Source: a virus | Reading direction: 5' to 3' (one strand) | Length of the DNA: 21,288 bases | IMG/VR virus record: IMGVR_UViG_3300028131_000049 | Coordinates: 1 to 21,288 of that record | Shown here: positions 1 through 8,565 of the stretch, piece by piece | Numbering within the stretch: position 1 is the first letter of the stretch | Layout of the letters: each line of letters starts with the position of its first letter | Position numbers and translations under genes: made by a program | The notes under the pieces: model-generated | What the model was told of the DNA's origin: nothing | Databases searched by the model: none | Seen by the model: the letters and a program-made list of their open reading frames with translations, nothing else

Positions 1-1
1 G

Positions 2-607
2 GACATGCAGAACCTGAGTAACCGTCAACAGGCTGCTGTGATGAATGCACAAGCCTTTCTCCAGATGGATATGAAGAACATGGACCTTGCTCAACAAACA
101 GAGTTGTTTAAGGCACAGAGTAATATCCAAGCTATCTTTAGTGACCAGGCTGCTGAAAACGCTGCTAAGCAATTCAACGCCTCTAGTGAGAACCAGACTA
201 ACCAGTTCTTTGCCACTATGGCACAGCAGGTTCAACAGTTCAATGCTGGTATGGAAGTGCAACGTGATCAGTTCAATGCGCAGAATGCTTTGATTGTAGC
301 ACAGGCTAATGCACAGTGGCGTCAGAATGCTTCTACCATCAACACAGCTGCCCAGAACCAAGCTAACGCCGATGCCGCTATGCAGACCAACCAAATGACA
401 CAGAACATGGTCGACACCCTGTGGCAACGTGAACGTGACATTATGGATTACGCCTTCCGTCAGTCAGAGAACGAAGCTGATAGAGCTCTTAGTGTCTTCT
501 TGGCGGATAAACAAGTAAGTCTTGCTGAATGGCAGACAGGGCAAGCTAACGCACAAGCAGACAAAGAAGGCAAGGGTTACCTAGTTAGCCGCCTGCTGTT
601 CGGTTGA
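2..607 (+). CDS. Q/A/N-rich virion protein, 5' end outside window
   Basis: An open frame runs from the window edge. The first ATG (base 5) has only four bases before it, so the gene probably starts upstream and about 200 residues are its C-terminal part. The visible protein is rich in Gln, Ala and Asn, predicted helical throughout, with heptad-like patches such as QFNAGMEVQRDQFNAQNA and no transmembrane segment. It precedes a lysozyme, a large coiled-coil protein and a giant protein in one operon, the same order of roles as the T7 internal core proteins. I therefore infer a small internal-core or ejection protein (T7 gp14-like role, similar size). This rests on position and composition, not on a recognised domain; a tail-associated structural protein is the alternative. 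Confidence 0.7.
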   Translation, partial: DMQNLSNRQQAAVMNAQAFLQMDMKNMDLAQQTELFKAQSNIQAIFSDQAAENAAKQFNASSENQTNQFFATMAQQVQQFNAGMEVQRDQFNAQNALIVAQANAQWRQNASTINTAAQNQANADAAMQTNQMTQNMVDTLWQRERDIMDYAFRQSENEADRALSVFLADKQVSLAEWQTGQANAQADKEGKGYLVSRLLFG

Positions 608-619
608 TAGGAGAAGAAT

Positions 620-1378
620 ATGTCATTCTATAAGAAGAAGTTAGAAGAAGCCCGTAAGCAAGTTGCAGAAGAAGAACGTCTAGCCAAACTAGATGGTGGT
701 GACTCTAAGTTTGGAGCTCCTACTGCTGCTCAACAGAAGGGTATCCAGCAGGAAGGCCTCATGCGTCCTAAAGCCCGTCCAGGTACAGGTGGTGAGGAAC
801 GTCAGACTAGCCTCGGTATGCAGCTTATGCGTCAGATGAACCAAGGTACTGACCCAGACACACACCTCGCCCCTGATGAGTCTCTTCGGCCACAAGCACG
901 TCCAGGCAGTACACTCGGTGAGAAACGTCCAAAGACATACTCAGATGTAGCACGCCCTACTGGAGAAGCCCCTGAGCGTATCAAGAGCAAGTTGGTAGCC
1001 CGTGGTCTCCCAGAACATATTGCTGAAGCCTTTGTATTGAACATGGCAGATGAGTCTGGCTTTGATGCAGGTGTTAATGAGAAGAACCCACTCGTAGCTG
1101 GCTCACGTGGTGGCTTTGGTCTATACCAACTGACAGGTCCACGCCGTAAAGCATTCGAAGCCTTTGCAGCAGAGAAGGGTGTCTCAGTAGATAATGAAGA
1201 TGTCCAGCTAGACTTTATGATGAAAGAACTAGCTACTACTGAGAAGGGGGCTGCTGAGCATATCTACGGTGCAACTAACACCTCCGATGCAGCTGTCGCT
1301 ATTGTAGACAAGTTCCTTCGCCCAGCAAAAGAACATCGTGAAAATCGTATAACTAAATATAAGAGGTACAGCGTATGA
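620..1378 (+). CDS. virion-associated lysozyme (phage tail lysozyme-like)
   Basis: 252 residues. Residues 1-115 are charged and flexible and carry two copies of an R-P-x-A-R-P-G motif (near residues 49-55 and 90-95). Residues about 118-250 look like the phage tail lysozyme fold: NMADESGFDAG holds the likely catalytic Glu145, followed by a Gly-rich GGFGLYQLTG segment typical of lysozyme/transglycosylase active sites. It would cleave peptidoglycan during entry rather than at lysis, because there is no signal peptide and it sits inside the virion operon. AGGAGAAG precedes the start by about 5 bases. The stop overlaps the next start (ATGA). In T7 a muralytic domain is fused to gp16; here it is a separate protein. 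Confidence 0.8.
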   Translation: MSFYKKKLEEARKQVAEEERLAKLDGGDSKFGAPTAAQQKGIQQEGLMRPKARPGTGGEERQTSLGMQLMRQMNQGTDPDTHLAPDESLRPQARPGSTLGEKRPKTYSDVARPTGEAPERIKSKLVARGLPEHIAEAFVLNMADESGFDAGVNEKNPLVAGSRGGFGLYQLTGPRRKAFEAFAAEKGVSVDNEDVQLDFMMKELATTEKGAAEHIYGATNTSDAAVAIVDKFLRPAKEHRENRITKYKRYSV

Positions 1379-1896
1379 TCCTTCCAGGACAAAGCCTTAC
1401 AGCGGAGCCAAAGAATGCTCCATACGAAAACCCACCAGAGATGACAAACCCTGATGATGCTGTTATGTGGCATCTAGAGCGCCTCACAGAAGAGGATCGT
1501 ATGGAAGCTTTGTTCGATATCCTCGAACTAGGTATGGATGTTGTAACGATCACTGAGGGCCTCCTACGGGGTGCTGTGATGGAGGGTCGTCACAGTGTTG
1601 ACGTGTCTATGATCATCGCACCTATTATCCATGAGTTTGTAGTCTCCTCCGCTAAACAAGCAGGTATCGAGTACGAAGAGGGTTTCCCTGATGATACCGA
1701 GAAGCGTGAACTTGTTAGGTACCAGATCAATAGCCGTAAAGCTGCTAAGAAACTATCTGAACTAGACATGGAGGTAGAGGACGAAAGCCCTGAGCTTGAC
1801 GTTGAAGACGATATGTCGATGCCAGAGGAAGTTGAGATGGATACAGTCAAAGAGGCCCCTAAGGGTCTTATGGCTCGTAAAGGAGATAAAGCATGA
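1375..1896 (+). CDS. acidic virion-operon protein of unknown function
   Basis: 173 residues, start overlapping the lysozyme stop and stop overlapping the next start (both ATGA), so translation is coupled. The N-terminus (PGQSLTAEPKNAPYENPPE) is Pro-rich, residues about 25-115 are predicted helical and globular, and residues about 130-165 form a strongly acidic stretch with repeated Glu/Asp and almost no structure-forming residues. The last residues turn basic (LMARKGDKA). I recognise no catalytic motif. The position between lysozyme and the coiled-coil protein suggests a structural or assembly factor, possibly an internal virion component. Confidence 0.8.
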   Translation: MILPGQSLTAEPKNAPYENPPEMTNPDDAVMWHLERLTEEDRMEALFDILELGMDVVTITEGLLRGAVMEGRHSVDVSMIIAPIIHEFVVSSAKQAGIEYEEGFPDDTEKRELVRYQINSRKAAKKLSELDMEVEDESPELDVEDDMSMPEEVEMDTVKEAPKGLMARKGDKA

Positions 1897-3650
1897 GTTT
1901 CTGGGGTGGTATGGCACGAGGCTTCAAGGATGCCTCAGAGAAGAAAGAACGGGATAAGGCTGTAGAGCTTCAGAAAGAGCGTCTAGCTATTCAAGATGCA
2001 CGGTATGAGTCGGAGACTGCACGGGCTGAGCGTTACCGTTCAGAGGATGTCGCGTTCCGTACACAAGAGTTCATGACACGTCAAGAGCAAATAGCTTTTG
2101 ACCGTAAGATGGCGGAGCGAGCAGATACCCGTGCTCAAGAGTCTGTTTATATTGACCGTCAGCTTGCCTTGATAGAGATTATGCCACCTGGTCTTGCATC
2201 ATCACTAGGAGGGGGTACCCCATCTAAAGGTGGTTCTAAAGGTGGTTCAACGGTGATGTCAGCAGAAGCTATCACTGAAGGTGCAACTATGTACCACAAC
2301 GAGTACCAAAACCTCAGTGAAGAGCAGAAGGACTCTGAGTTCTTTAAGATGCTTAAAGGTGACGCAGGTACACAAGCCTCCATGATGGCTTTTATAACAG
2401 CGCAGGCTCAAAAGGGTAACACTGTTACTCTAGGAGACCTCCCCAAGTACTTTAAGTACGCAGGTACTATCGAAGGTCAAGGGGAAGCTGAAGCTCAAAA
2501 GGCTTTGGAGATGCTTACTACAGGTGAAGGTATCACAGACCCTAAAAGCTTTGCTAAAGGTCTGGTTGCTTTTAAGAACTACAAACCTACTAAACACCTC
2601 TTCCAACAAACAGGAACCCCTACTAACTTGGAGGACCTTGATAAGCAGATGAGTTTCTGGGAAGCAGCTACTGAGACAGAAGCGGTTAGGAGCCTTAGTG
2701 GTCTACCGGATGGTCTCCGAGAAGAAACCCAGCAAGCCCTTGCTATGTTGGGGCAGAAAGCTACTCGTGTTCAAGGTCTTTCTAAGTTGGCTAAGCTTGG
2801 GTTCGGTAAAGCTGCTGCTGAGAAACATAACCTTCTGGATAACTCTGTTATTGGTAGTTCCTACACCTCTGAGGAAGCTGTGGTTACACCCCCTGGTGGA
2901 GGTACAGGTACAGCACCTGTAGTTACAGCTCCTAGCGCATCGAGGGGGTCGTCTACCTCCTTCGCAACTCCTCAGGAGTTGTCGGACGCCATTAAGGATG
3001 GTTTCACAGGACGGGCTAAGGTAGGTGATGAAATCTTAATAATAGAGGCACCAGCAGAGGGTCCTGAAGGTCTTACCCAAGGTTCTGTAGCACCTGAGCA
3101 AGGAGCTGCTGGTGGTGTAGACGAGAGTGGATTCAGTGTAAGCAATGTAGATACATCTCTTAAACCAGTACCTGAGCTTGATGCTCTGTTCGAAGAAGTT
3201 ATGACTGAAGGCGCACAGCCTAAGACAGTTATCCCTGACAACCGTCCTATTCGTGAGCCGCAGACTATCGAAGAGATCGAAAGTGGTATCGAAGGTGCTC
3301 TCGAAGGGGAAGCACTTGAGGAGAAGGTTGTTGCTGTTGAAGAGGAGCTCTTCGACCTTGGTGTCTACGAACCAACAAACGTGCAGGAGTTGGCTTACTT
3401 TAAGGAAGACCTTAATGTTCTTATCTCTGATCTTGAGATCCAAATCCCACCTGAGGTCCTTAAGGGTGTTGTAGAGAATGTTATTGCACGTGTTACTTAC
3501 AAAGCCGACGGTCCTAAGGATTACTCACGTCCCGAAGTCGAGCAAACAGAAGAGGCTATGGACTGGGATAATCGCAGAGGACGTGTACTCAGAACACCTG
3601 ATGATGAACTAGACGCAAGAGCTCGCCGTAACACAGGAAGGTCACGTTAA
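1893..3650 (+). CDS. internal virion protein, coiled-coil N-terminus (gp15-like role)
   Basis: 585 residues, with no recognised enzyme domain. Residues about 10-95 are a long charged Glu/Arg/Gln helix predicted to be a coiled coil. Residues about 105-125 are a Gly/Ser linker, and a second low-complexity Gly/Pro/Thr/Ser linker lies near residues 330-355. The C-terminal 200 residues are acidic and end in an Arg-rich tail. AAAGGAG lies upstream of the start. The neighbours (lysozyme before, giant protein after) and the size fit the middle member of a T7-like ejection complex (gp15 role). This is inference from order and architecture only. Confidence 0.75.
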   Translation: MSFWGGMARGFKDASEKKERDKAVELQKERLAIQDARYESETARAERYRSEDVAFRTQEFMTRQEQIAFDRKMAERADTRAQESVYIDRQLALIEIMPPGLASSLGGGTPSKGGSKGGSTVMSAEAITEGATMYHNEYQNLSEEQKDSEFFKMLKGDAGTQASMMAFITAQAQKGNTVTLGDLPKYFKYAGTIEGQGEAEAQKALEMLTTGEGITDPKSFAKGLVAFKNYKPTKHLFQQTGTPTNLEDLDKQMSFWEAATETEAVRSLSGLPDGLREETQQALAMLGQKATRVQGLSKLAKLGFGKAAAEKHNLLDNSVIGSSYTSEEAVVTPPGGGTGTAPVVTAPSASRGSSTSFATPQELSDAIKDGFTGRAKVGDEILIIEAPAEGPEGLTQGSVAPEQGAAGGVDESGFSVSNVDTSLKPVPELDALFEEVMTEGAQPKTVIPDNRPIREPQTIEEIESGIEGALEGEALEEKVVAVEEELFDLGVYEPTNVQELAYFKEDLNVLISDLEIQIPPEVLKGVVENVIARVTYKADGPKDYSRPEVEQTEEAMDWDNRRGRVLRTPDDELDARARRNTGRSR

Positions 3651-6600
3651 TGAGTTCCCTTCAAGACACTTTCAAACCAGTCAATGTGGCTAAGGAGAGA
3701 GGTAGGTTCGGGGAGGAAGAGGACGTTATCGGGAAGAGTGCCGAGGCGTTACCTCCTTTGTCTACTGATGATCTAGTATCTAAGAACCCAGGGATGATCC
3801 GTAGGGAAGTCCCAGAGGAAAAGACTCCTTTGTCTATTGATGATCTAATAGCTGAGAACCCAGGAATGATCCGCAGGGAAGTCTCAGAGGAAAAGACTCC
3901 TTTGTCTATTGATGATCTACTATCTGAGAACCCAGGGATGATCCGTAGGGAAGCCCCAGAGGACAGCGGTACTCCCTTTAATGGTCTTCTCCCTTCAGGT
4001 GTTGAACCTGGCTCCTATTCAGAGAATGATCTTATTGAACGCCCTGAGCTGTACAACCCTATCTTTGACTTTGTAAAGGATCGGTACGGTCGTTCGGCTG
4101 TGAGCAACAAAGACCGAGCTGAGGTCGTAGAGATGTTCCTTGAGAACCGCCGTGGTAACGCAGCGGGTAACTCTGTACGTGCTATCAGTGAGGCTGACTA
4201 CCTTATGGACGCCAAGGAAAACCCTGAGGCTATGCTTAAGGTAGGTAAGGCTTACGCTATCTATGAAGGTATGGCAGGTCTCTTCAGTAGTGAAGCTACG
4301 TGGGCTGAGACAGGTAGTGGGGTTGCTGATTACCTTTCTACTACACTCCTTGACCCTATTAACCTTGTAGGTGGTATTGTGGGCAAGGCAGTAGGCGGTA
4401 CAGCTATACGGACAGGTACTAAGACTGCTCAGACTATCGCACAGAAAGAAGTAGCTAAGCAGCTTATAAAAGGAGCTAGCCGTGAAGTAGCTAAGAAGGC
4501 AGGTACATCAGTCCTTAAGAAGGCTGGTGCTGCAGCAGCTGTAGAAGGTGCTCAAGAGGTAGCTGAGTTCTCTGCTAAGATGGCAGCTAACAAAGGTATC
4601 CAACGTGTTCTGACAAAGGCTGGTCTCAAGGAGATTGCAGCTACCACAGCTGTTGATGCCGTTGCTAACGCAGGTACTGAGTTCCTCTACCAACGTAGTC
4701 TACTTGAGACAGGTGTACAGGACGAGATAAGCAAAGGTGCTGTCGGTATTGCCGCTCTATCAGCCATGGCTATGGGTGGCATCCAAGCTGGTGTTGTAGC
4801 TAAACGTGGCTTCACAAATACAGCCCTTGTATCTGAGACAGTCCAGAAGGCTGACCCCAAGAAGATTGCAGCTGACCTAGAGAAGTCACTGCGGGAGTGG
4901 GCTGACCAGGCCCCTGAAGGCGAAGTAGCCTGGCTTACAAAGGTTAAGAACGGTGAGCAGATCACACCAGAGGATACTGACTTCTTTATTGACCTCCTCC
5001 TTGGCCGTACTGGTAAGGAGACAGCTGAGGAAGGCGCTGAGGAGGCTCCTCGTCTACGTGGTCTTGCTGAGATCATGCACGAAGGTGGTTACTTCTACGT
5101 CAAACGTACAGACGATGACACAATGTCTAACTGGATATCAGACTTCATGCGTGAGGAGCTAGACCAGGACGCCATCGACAGCCTTGTGGGTACGGTAGGT
5201 ATACCTAAGGGTCAGATGACAGTTGAAGCCTTCTCCGATGCTTTCGCTAACCGTATGAACGAGAGTGCTCGCATGATGAACAGTGTGGGTCAGGTGGCTA
5301 AACGGCTTGATACAAACCTTAAGGACCTCAACCTGAATGACTTCATGGAAGAAGCCCTTGGGCATAACCTTATTGCTGACATCGTGCCGCAAGCAGAGCG
5401 GTTCAAAGGTAAAGGTGCATTCCTTGCTAACGTAACTGAGTCACAGAACAAGTTCATCAGAAGCCTAGTGTCACACCCCTCCACGTCTATGCTCAACCTT
5501 GTTGGTTACAGCGGTGCTGCCGCTATAGACGCTGCTACAGATATCACAATGGCTCTGTACAAAGGTAATGTCGGTATTCTTAAGTCTGTCCTAAAAGGTG
5601 CTGACAGCGGTAAGAGTGAGCTGTTTGTAGCTAAGCAGCTGCTTCTGTCTGTTAAGGACCGTGTTAAGTTTGCTATGGACCCTGATATGACCCATGCTGC
5701 GTTCAAGAGCGCATTGCTTCGGAGCACAGGTGGTCTGGACACCCTTGACCGTACCTTGGCTGGTGGTATTGACGTAGTACAGTCAGTAGACGCTATGAGC
5801 CGTATGGGTGGTAAGGCTGGTAGAGTACAAGGTAACCTTGATACATGGATCAATGGTGTTCAACACGCTACATTCGTACACGCACAGGATAGTTTTACTA
5901 AGTCACAAGAGTACGTAAGCCAGATGAACAAGATGCTTCGTACTAAGTTTGGTAAAGAATGGGATGAGTTCTACTCCGATCCCAACGCTATAAAGATCAT
6001 GGCGACGAAGGAGTATAAGCAGCTTGAGCTTGATGCCGTTATGCGAACCCAAGAGAACATCTTCTCTAAGTCATACAAAGACAACAGTAAACTTGGTCAA
6101 GTGGCTGGTATGATTGAGGATGCACGTAACATCCCTGGCCTTGGCTTCATGATTCCATTCGGTAAGTTCTTCAACAACACTATTGATTTCGGTATCAAAC
6201 ATACACCTCTTCTTAACATCGCAGCTAAGAAGACCGGTAAGTACGCAGATAAGTCCTTCCTTGAGCTTAATGCACGTGGGGCTGTTGCAGCTGGTCTTGT
6301 ATACGGAATGGCTCAGGATGAGGACGAGAACCGCCGTAATGGCTTGGGTCTGTACGATGAGCTGGTAGATGGTGTTGTAATATCGCAACAGTACGACTAC
6401 CCTATCTCCTTGTTCAAGGCTGCATCACGTGTAGCCGCTTACAACATGGCAGGGGAGGACGTACCAGCTGAGATCATCACACAGATCGGTAAAGACTTCG
6501 GTGGCGGTGGTCTTACACGTAACCTCAACAAGACTACAGCTGAGTTTGCTGACTTCGGAGCCGCCCTCCTTGCAGGTGAGCTTAAGCAGGCAGGTGTAGA

Positions 6601-7348
6601 AGGCATCACTATTGCCTCTGACATTACAGCACAGGCTCTCAGTGGTTTCTTACGTCCGTATCAACCTATAGACACAGCTATTGGTCTTGCAACAGGTGCT
6701 AATCAACGCCCTAAGGACGTAGCACAGGGTAATAAGTTTGTAGGTAACTCCCTCCGTTATATCGACACTACAACTAGCTTCCTCCTTGGTAAGAGTGATC
6801 CACCTAAGGTAAGCTCTGCTACAGGTGAGATGGACCAGATGAGTACTGCTGCCTTCGGTGGCGCTCGTACACCAATGCTCACCAACCTCCAACGTGTTAT
6901 GAATGTTGTAGGAGTTGACCAATGGGGTCTTAACTCTGGTCTCTCAAAAGACAAGAAGGGTATGATACCTGAGGCTGTCAATGAGTACCAGCGTCAGGTC
7001 TACCTCGCTATGGAAGACTGGGCTGCGGCTAAGATGAACAACGAGGCGTTCCTTAAAGCCCCTGGAGACGTACAGAAGATGCACTACGAGGATCAGGTGA
7101 AGAAGGTGCGTAAAGAAGCTATGTTCATGCTTGTTGCCCGTTATAACGGCCCTCAGGACACACTGGGTGCCCAGTACGACATAATGAGTAAGCATAGCGT
7201 TGAAGCTGTTAAGGAAGCTCTTACGGAACTGGAGCTAGGGGATGACCTAGGTGCCTTGAACCTAGCACAGGTTAGTATCGTTAGATCACAGCTAGAAACA
7301 GCTGACTTCATCAAGCGTATGGAAGCCCCTGCAGCTACGTACGACTAG
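3650..7348 (+). CDS. giant internal virion / DNA-ejection protein (gp16-like role)
   Basis: 1232 residues, close to the size of T7 gp16 (about 1300). The start overlaps the previous stop (TAATG). The N-terminus carries three 24-residue tandem repeats (residues 36-107; see the repeat entry). Residues about 225-400 are rich in Ala/Gly/Val with alternating charged faces (for example DPINLVGGIVGKAVGGTA), as expected for amphipathic segments that could insert in a membrane. The remainder is mostly helical. I see no transglycosylase motif here; the muralytic activity is in the separate lysozyme. It is the last gene of the operon and ends just before the terminator. The inferred role is forming the conduit for DNA across the envelope at infection; no specific domain was recognised. 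Confidence 0.8.
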   Translation: MSSLQDTFKPVNVAKERGRFGEEEDVIGKSAEALPPLSTDDLVSKNPGMIRREVPEEKTPLSIDDLIAENPGMIRREVSEEKTPLSIDDLLSENPGMIRREAPEDSGTPFNGLLPSGVEPGSYSENDLIERPELYNPIFDFVKDRYGRSAVSNKDRAEVVEMFLENRRGNAAGNSVRAISEADYLMDAKENPEAMLKVGKAYAIYEGMAGLFSSEATWAETGSGVADYLSTTLLDPINLVGGIVGKAVGGTAIRTGTKTAQTIAQKEVAKQLIKGASREVAKKAGTSVLKKAGAAAAVEGAQEVAEFSAKMAANKGIQRVLTKAGLKEIAATTAVDAVANAGTEFLYQRSLLETGVQDEISKGAVGIAALSAMAMGGIQAGVVAKRGFTNTALVSETVQKADPKKIAADLEKSLREWADQAPEGEVAWLTKVKNGEQITPEDTDFFIDLLLGRTGKETAEEGAEEAPRLRGLAEIMHEGGYFYVKRTDDDTMSNWISDFMREELDQDAIDSLVGTVGIPKGQMTVEAFSDAFANRMNESARMMNSVGQVAKRLDTNLKDLNLNDFMEEALGHNLIADIVPQAERFKGKGAFLANVTESQNKFIRSLVSHPSTSMLNLVGYSGAAAIDAATDITMALYKGNVGILKSVLKGADSGKSELFVAKQLLLSVKDRVKFAMDPDMTHAAFKSALLRSTGGLDTLDRTLAGGIDVVQSVDAMSRMGGKAGRVQGNLDTWINGVQHATFVHAQDSFTKSQEYVSQMNKMLRTKFGKEWDEFYSDPNAIKIMATKEYKQLELDAVMRTQENIFSKSYKDNSKLGQVAGMIEDARNIPGLGFMIPFGKFFNNTIDFGIKHTPLLNIAAKKTGKYADKSFLELNARGAVAAGLVYGMAQDEDENRRNGLGLYDELVDGVVISQQYDYPISLFKAASRVAAYNMAGEDVPAEIITQIGKDFGGGGLTRNLNKTTAEFADFGAALLAGELKQAGVEGITIASDITAQALSGFLRPYQPIDTAIGLATGANQRPKDVAQGNKFVGNSLRYIDTTTSFLLGKSDPPKVSSATGEMDQMSTAAFGGARTPMLTNLQRVMNVVGVDQWGLNSGLSKDKKGMIPEAVNEYQRQVYLAMEDWAAAKMNNEAFLKAPGDVQKMHYEDQVKKVRKEAMFMLVARYNGPQDTLGAQYDIMSKHSVEAVKEALTELELGDDLGALNLAQVSIVRSQLETADFIKRMEAPAATYD
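3755..3970 (+). repeat. three tandem 72-bp in-frame repeats
   Basis: Units at 3755-3826, 3827-3898 and 3899-3970 encode PLSxDDLxxxNPGMIRREx(P/S)E plus a short linker, 24 residues each. The copies are nearly identical at DNA level, differing at only a few positions per unit. A degenerate fourth echo (ENDLIERPELYNP) follows in the protein. All are in frame, so copy number can change without breaking the gene. Confidence 0.95.
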
Positions 7349-7360
7349 TAGTCCAAACAC

Positions 7361-7396
7361 AAAAAGACCCCCCTCAGTTTTTACACCGAGAGGGGT
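7361..7396 (-). terminator. terminator between convergent operons
   Basis: Read on the - strand, ACCCCTCTCGG and CTGAGGGGGGT form an 11-bp stem (two G-U pairs) with an A-rich 8-base loop, followed by TCTTTTTG. On the + strand the wobbles become mismatches and only TTT follows, so it is better suited to stop leftward transcripts, though it may also serve the virion operon that ends at 7348. Confidence 0.85.
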
Positions 7397-7420
7397 TTAA
7401 AGTTAACAGTTAGTTAGTTC

Positions 7421-7660
7421 TTATTTATACTCGAGGATTAGGTCTGCATACCTAAATGCCTCTTCTACGAGTTCTTCTGCTCGTACTATATTACCAGAAG
7501 GAAGCAACCCAGCTAGTACCGAAGCTGCTAATTGTAACCGTAAGGTGGAGGGATCACCTGTAGGTACGGTCTTCTTAGTAACATTCCTCTTACCTTCTAC
7601 GAAGGCTTTAGCCTCTTGTTCCAGACTTGGAGCAGGGGGCTTCTTTCGTTTAGGGGCCAT
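7421..7660 (-). CDS. small basic-N-terminus protein, unknown
   Basis: 79 residues. The first 30 residues are Lys/Arg/Pro-rich (MAPKRKKPPAPS) and residues about 38-79 are predicted helical (LRLQLAASVLAGLL, then an acidic helix ending ADLILEYK). There is no transmembrane segment long enough to be certain and no catalytic motif. It begins two bases after the stop of the 27-residue membrane peptide (TAAGATG) and is the last gene before the terminator, so both are expressed from the promoter at 7780-7809. The Lys/Pro-rich start resembles the N-termini of the DUF3310 and ClpP-like proteins nearby. Function unknown. Confidence 0.7.
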   Translation of the reverse strand: MAPKRKKPPAPSLEQEAKAFVEGKRNVTKKTVPTGDPSTLRLQLAASVLAGLLPSGNIVRAEELVEEAFRYADLILEYK

Positions 7661-7661
7661 C

Positions 7662-7745
7662 TTAGATCAAACCAAAGAACTTAGATGCGAACACAAGACC
7701 GATAAGAAAGACAGCCGCCCATTTCCATGTGAATTTGAAACCCAT
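7662..7745 (-). CDS. 27-residue single-span membrane peptide
   Basis: A short frame of 27 codons: MGFKFTWKWAAVFLIGL then VFASKFFGLI. It has a Lys/Trp-bearing N-terminus, one hydrophobic helix (about residues 9-20) and one further Lys. AGAAGGA sits about 8 bases upstream of the ATG, the following gene starts at TAAGATG, and a near-consensus promoter lies directly upstream. These features together argue that it is real despite its size. Phage lysis or inhibitor peptides can look like this, but nothing in the sequence assigns a function. Confidence 0.6.
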   Translation of the reverse strand: MGFKFTWKWAAVFLIGLVFASKFFGLI

Positions 7746-7779
7746 AGTGATAATCCTTCTCTAATTAAACAATAGGAGG

Positions 7780-7809
7780 AGTATACCATAAGCACACCCC
7801 TCCTGTCAA
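7780..7809 (-). promoter_or_regulatory. sigma70-type promoter for the two small genes
   Basis: On the - strand TTGACA (7809-7804), an 18-bp spacer and TATACT (7785-7780). It lies just after the ClpP-like gene stop and reads into the 27-residue peptide and the 79-residue protein, which end at the terminator. Confidence 0.85.
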
Positions 7810-7815
7810 GTAGTT

Positions 7816-8508
7816 TTAATATGTCTGGATGATATCGTCGATGATGCCGTGTTTCTTACACTCCTCAGGGGTCAACCACTCATCTGTTGGGTGGAGGAGG
7901 TTCTTGCGGATGTACCGCTCAGACTTCTTTGTACACTTCTTGTAGTGGTCAATCATACGGGCGCTTGCCATGTCAAACTCTTTAACGATAGCCTGTAGTT
8001 CGTGTTCCTTCCCACGAGAACCCCAGCTATATTGATGTGACATAACTGAGGTGTTGTGTGTCAAGAGTCGTCGATCACCAGCCATAAGGGTGAGAACACC
8101 ACAAGAGGCTACCAGACCCTTACCGATAGTCACTACTGGAATCTCTGACATCATCATAGCGTCGATGAGGTGGAAGGCTGAGTGTACAGAGCCCCCAGGG
8201 CTGTTGATGATAAGAGTAAGCTGCTGTGGTCGTATCTCTTCGGGCATCAGGTTGTACTCGTAGATGGTAGCAACAAGAGGCATGATCTTTTCCTGATCAA
8301 ACTTGTCAACTAATAACATAAGTCCGTTCTCGCGGAGGTAGGAGCCAGGGGCCTGCATCTCTGGTGTTGGTTCAGGTGGGTTGCACTTAGGGCAGACAGA
8401 GGGTGCTGCTACAGGTTCAGAGGTCTTCGGAGTAACAGTCTTCTTCCTAGTGGCTGGTTTCTTGGCTGGTGTCTTCTTCTTAGCTGCGTTAATCATCTGT
8501 TCGAACAT
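7816..8508 (-). CDS. ClpP-like serine protease (cytoplasmic)
   Basis: 230 residues, family S14. The ClpP core runs from about residue 60: INSPGGSVHSAF (102-113), Ser135 in GLVASCGVL as nucleophile, His158 in VMSHQ and Asp209 in HPTDEWLT, so the Ser-His-Asp triad is complete. The oxyanion SPGG loop is present. The N-terminal 50 residues are an added Lys/Ala/Pro/Thr-rich tail followed by a CPKC motif (Cys39, Cys42). There is no signal peptide, so it should act in the cytoplasm. No AAA+ partner is encoded here, so it could use a host unfoldase or work alone. Phage S14 proteases often act as prohead proteases, but this one lies far from capsid genes and has its own promoter. AAAGGA precedes the ATG. 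Confidence 0.9.
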   Translation of the reverse strand: MFEQMINAAKKKTPAKKPATRKKTVTPKTSEPVAAPSVCPKCNPPEPTPEMQAPGSYLRENGLMLLVDKFDQEKIMPLVATIYEYNLMPEEIRPQQLTLIINSPGGSVHSAFHLIDAMMMSEIPVVTIGKGLVASCGVLTLMAGDRRLLTHNTSVMSHQYSWGSRGKEHELQAIVKEFDMASARMIDHYKKCTKKSERYIRKNLLHPTDEWLTPEECKKHGIIDDIIQTY

Positions 8509-8536
8509 TCTAGGTCCTTTCTAAAGACATTAAGTT

Positions 8537-8565
8537 AGTGTAACACACTGTTGCTAAAAGGTCAA
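8537..8565 (-). promoter_or_regulatory. sigma70-type promoter for the ClpP-like gene
   Basis: On the - strand TTGACC (8565-8560), 17 bp, TACACT (8542-8537). The -35 box overlaps the stop codon region of the SbmA-like gene, and no terminator separates the two genes. Confidence 0.75.

Noticed and set aside
3036-3443. 135-codon - strand frame within the 585-residue virion protein gene
   Set aside because: Antisense shadow of a coupled virion gene, no promoter or ribosome site and low-complexity composition.
3755-3970. CRISPR-like array
   Set aside because: Repeats are directly adjacent with no spacers, in frame in a long gene, and encode a peptide repeat.
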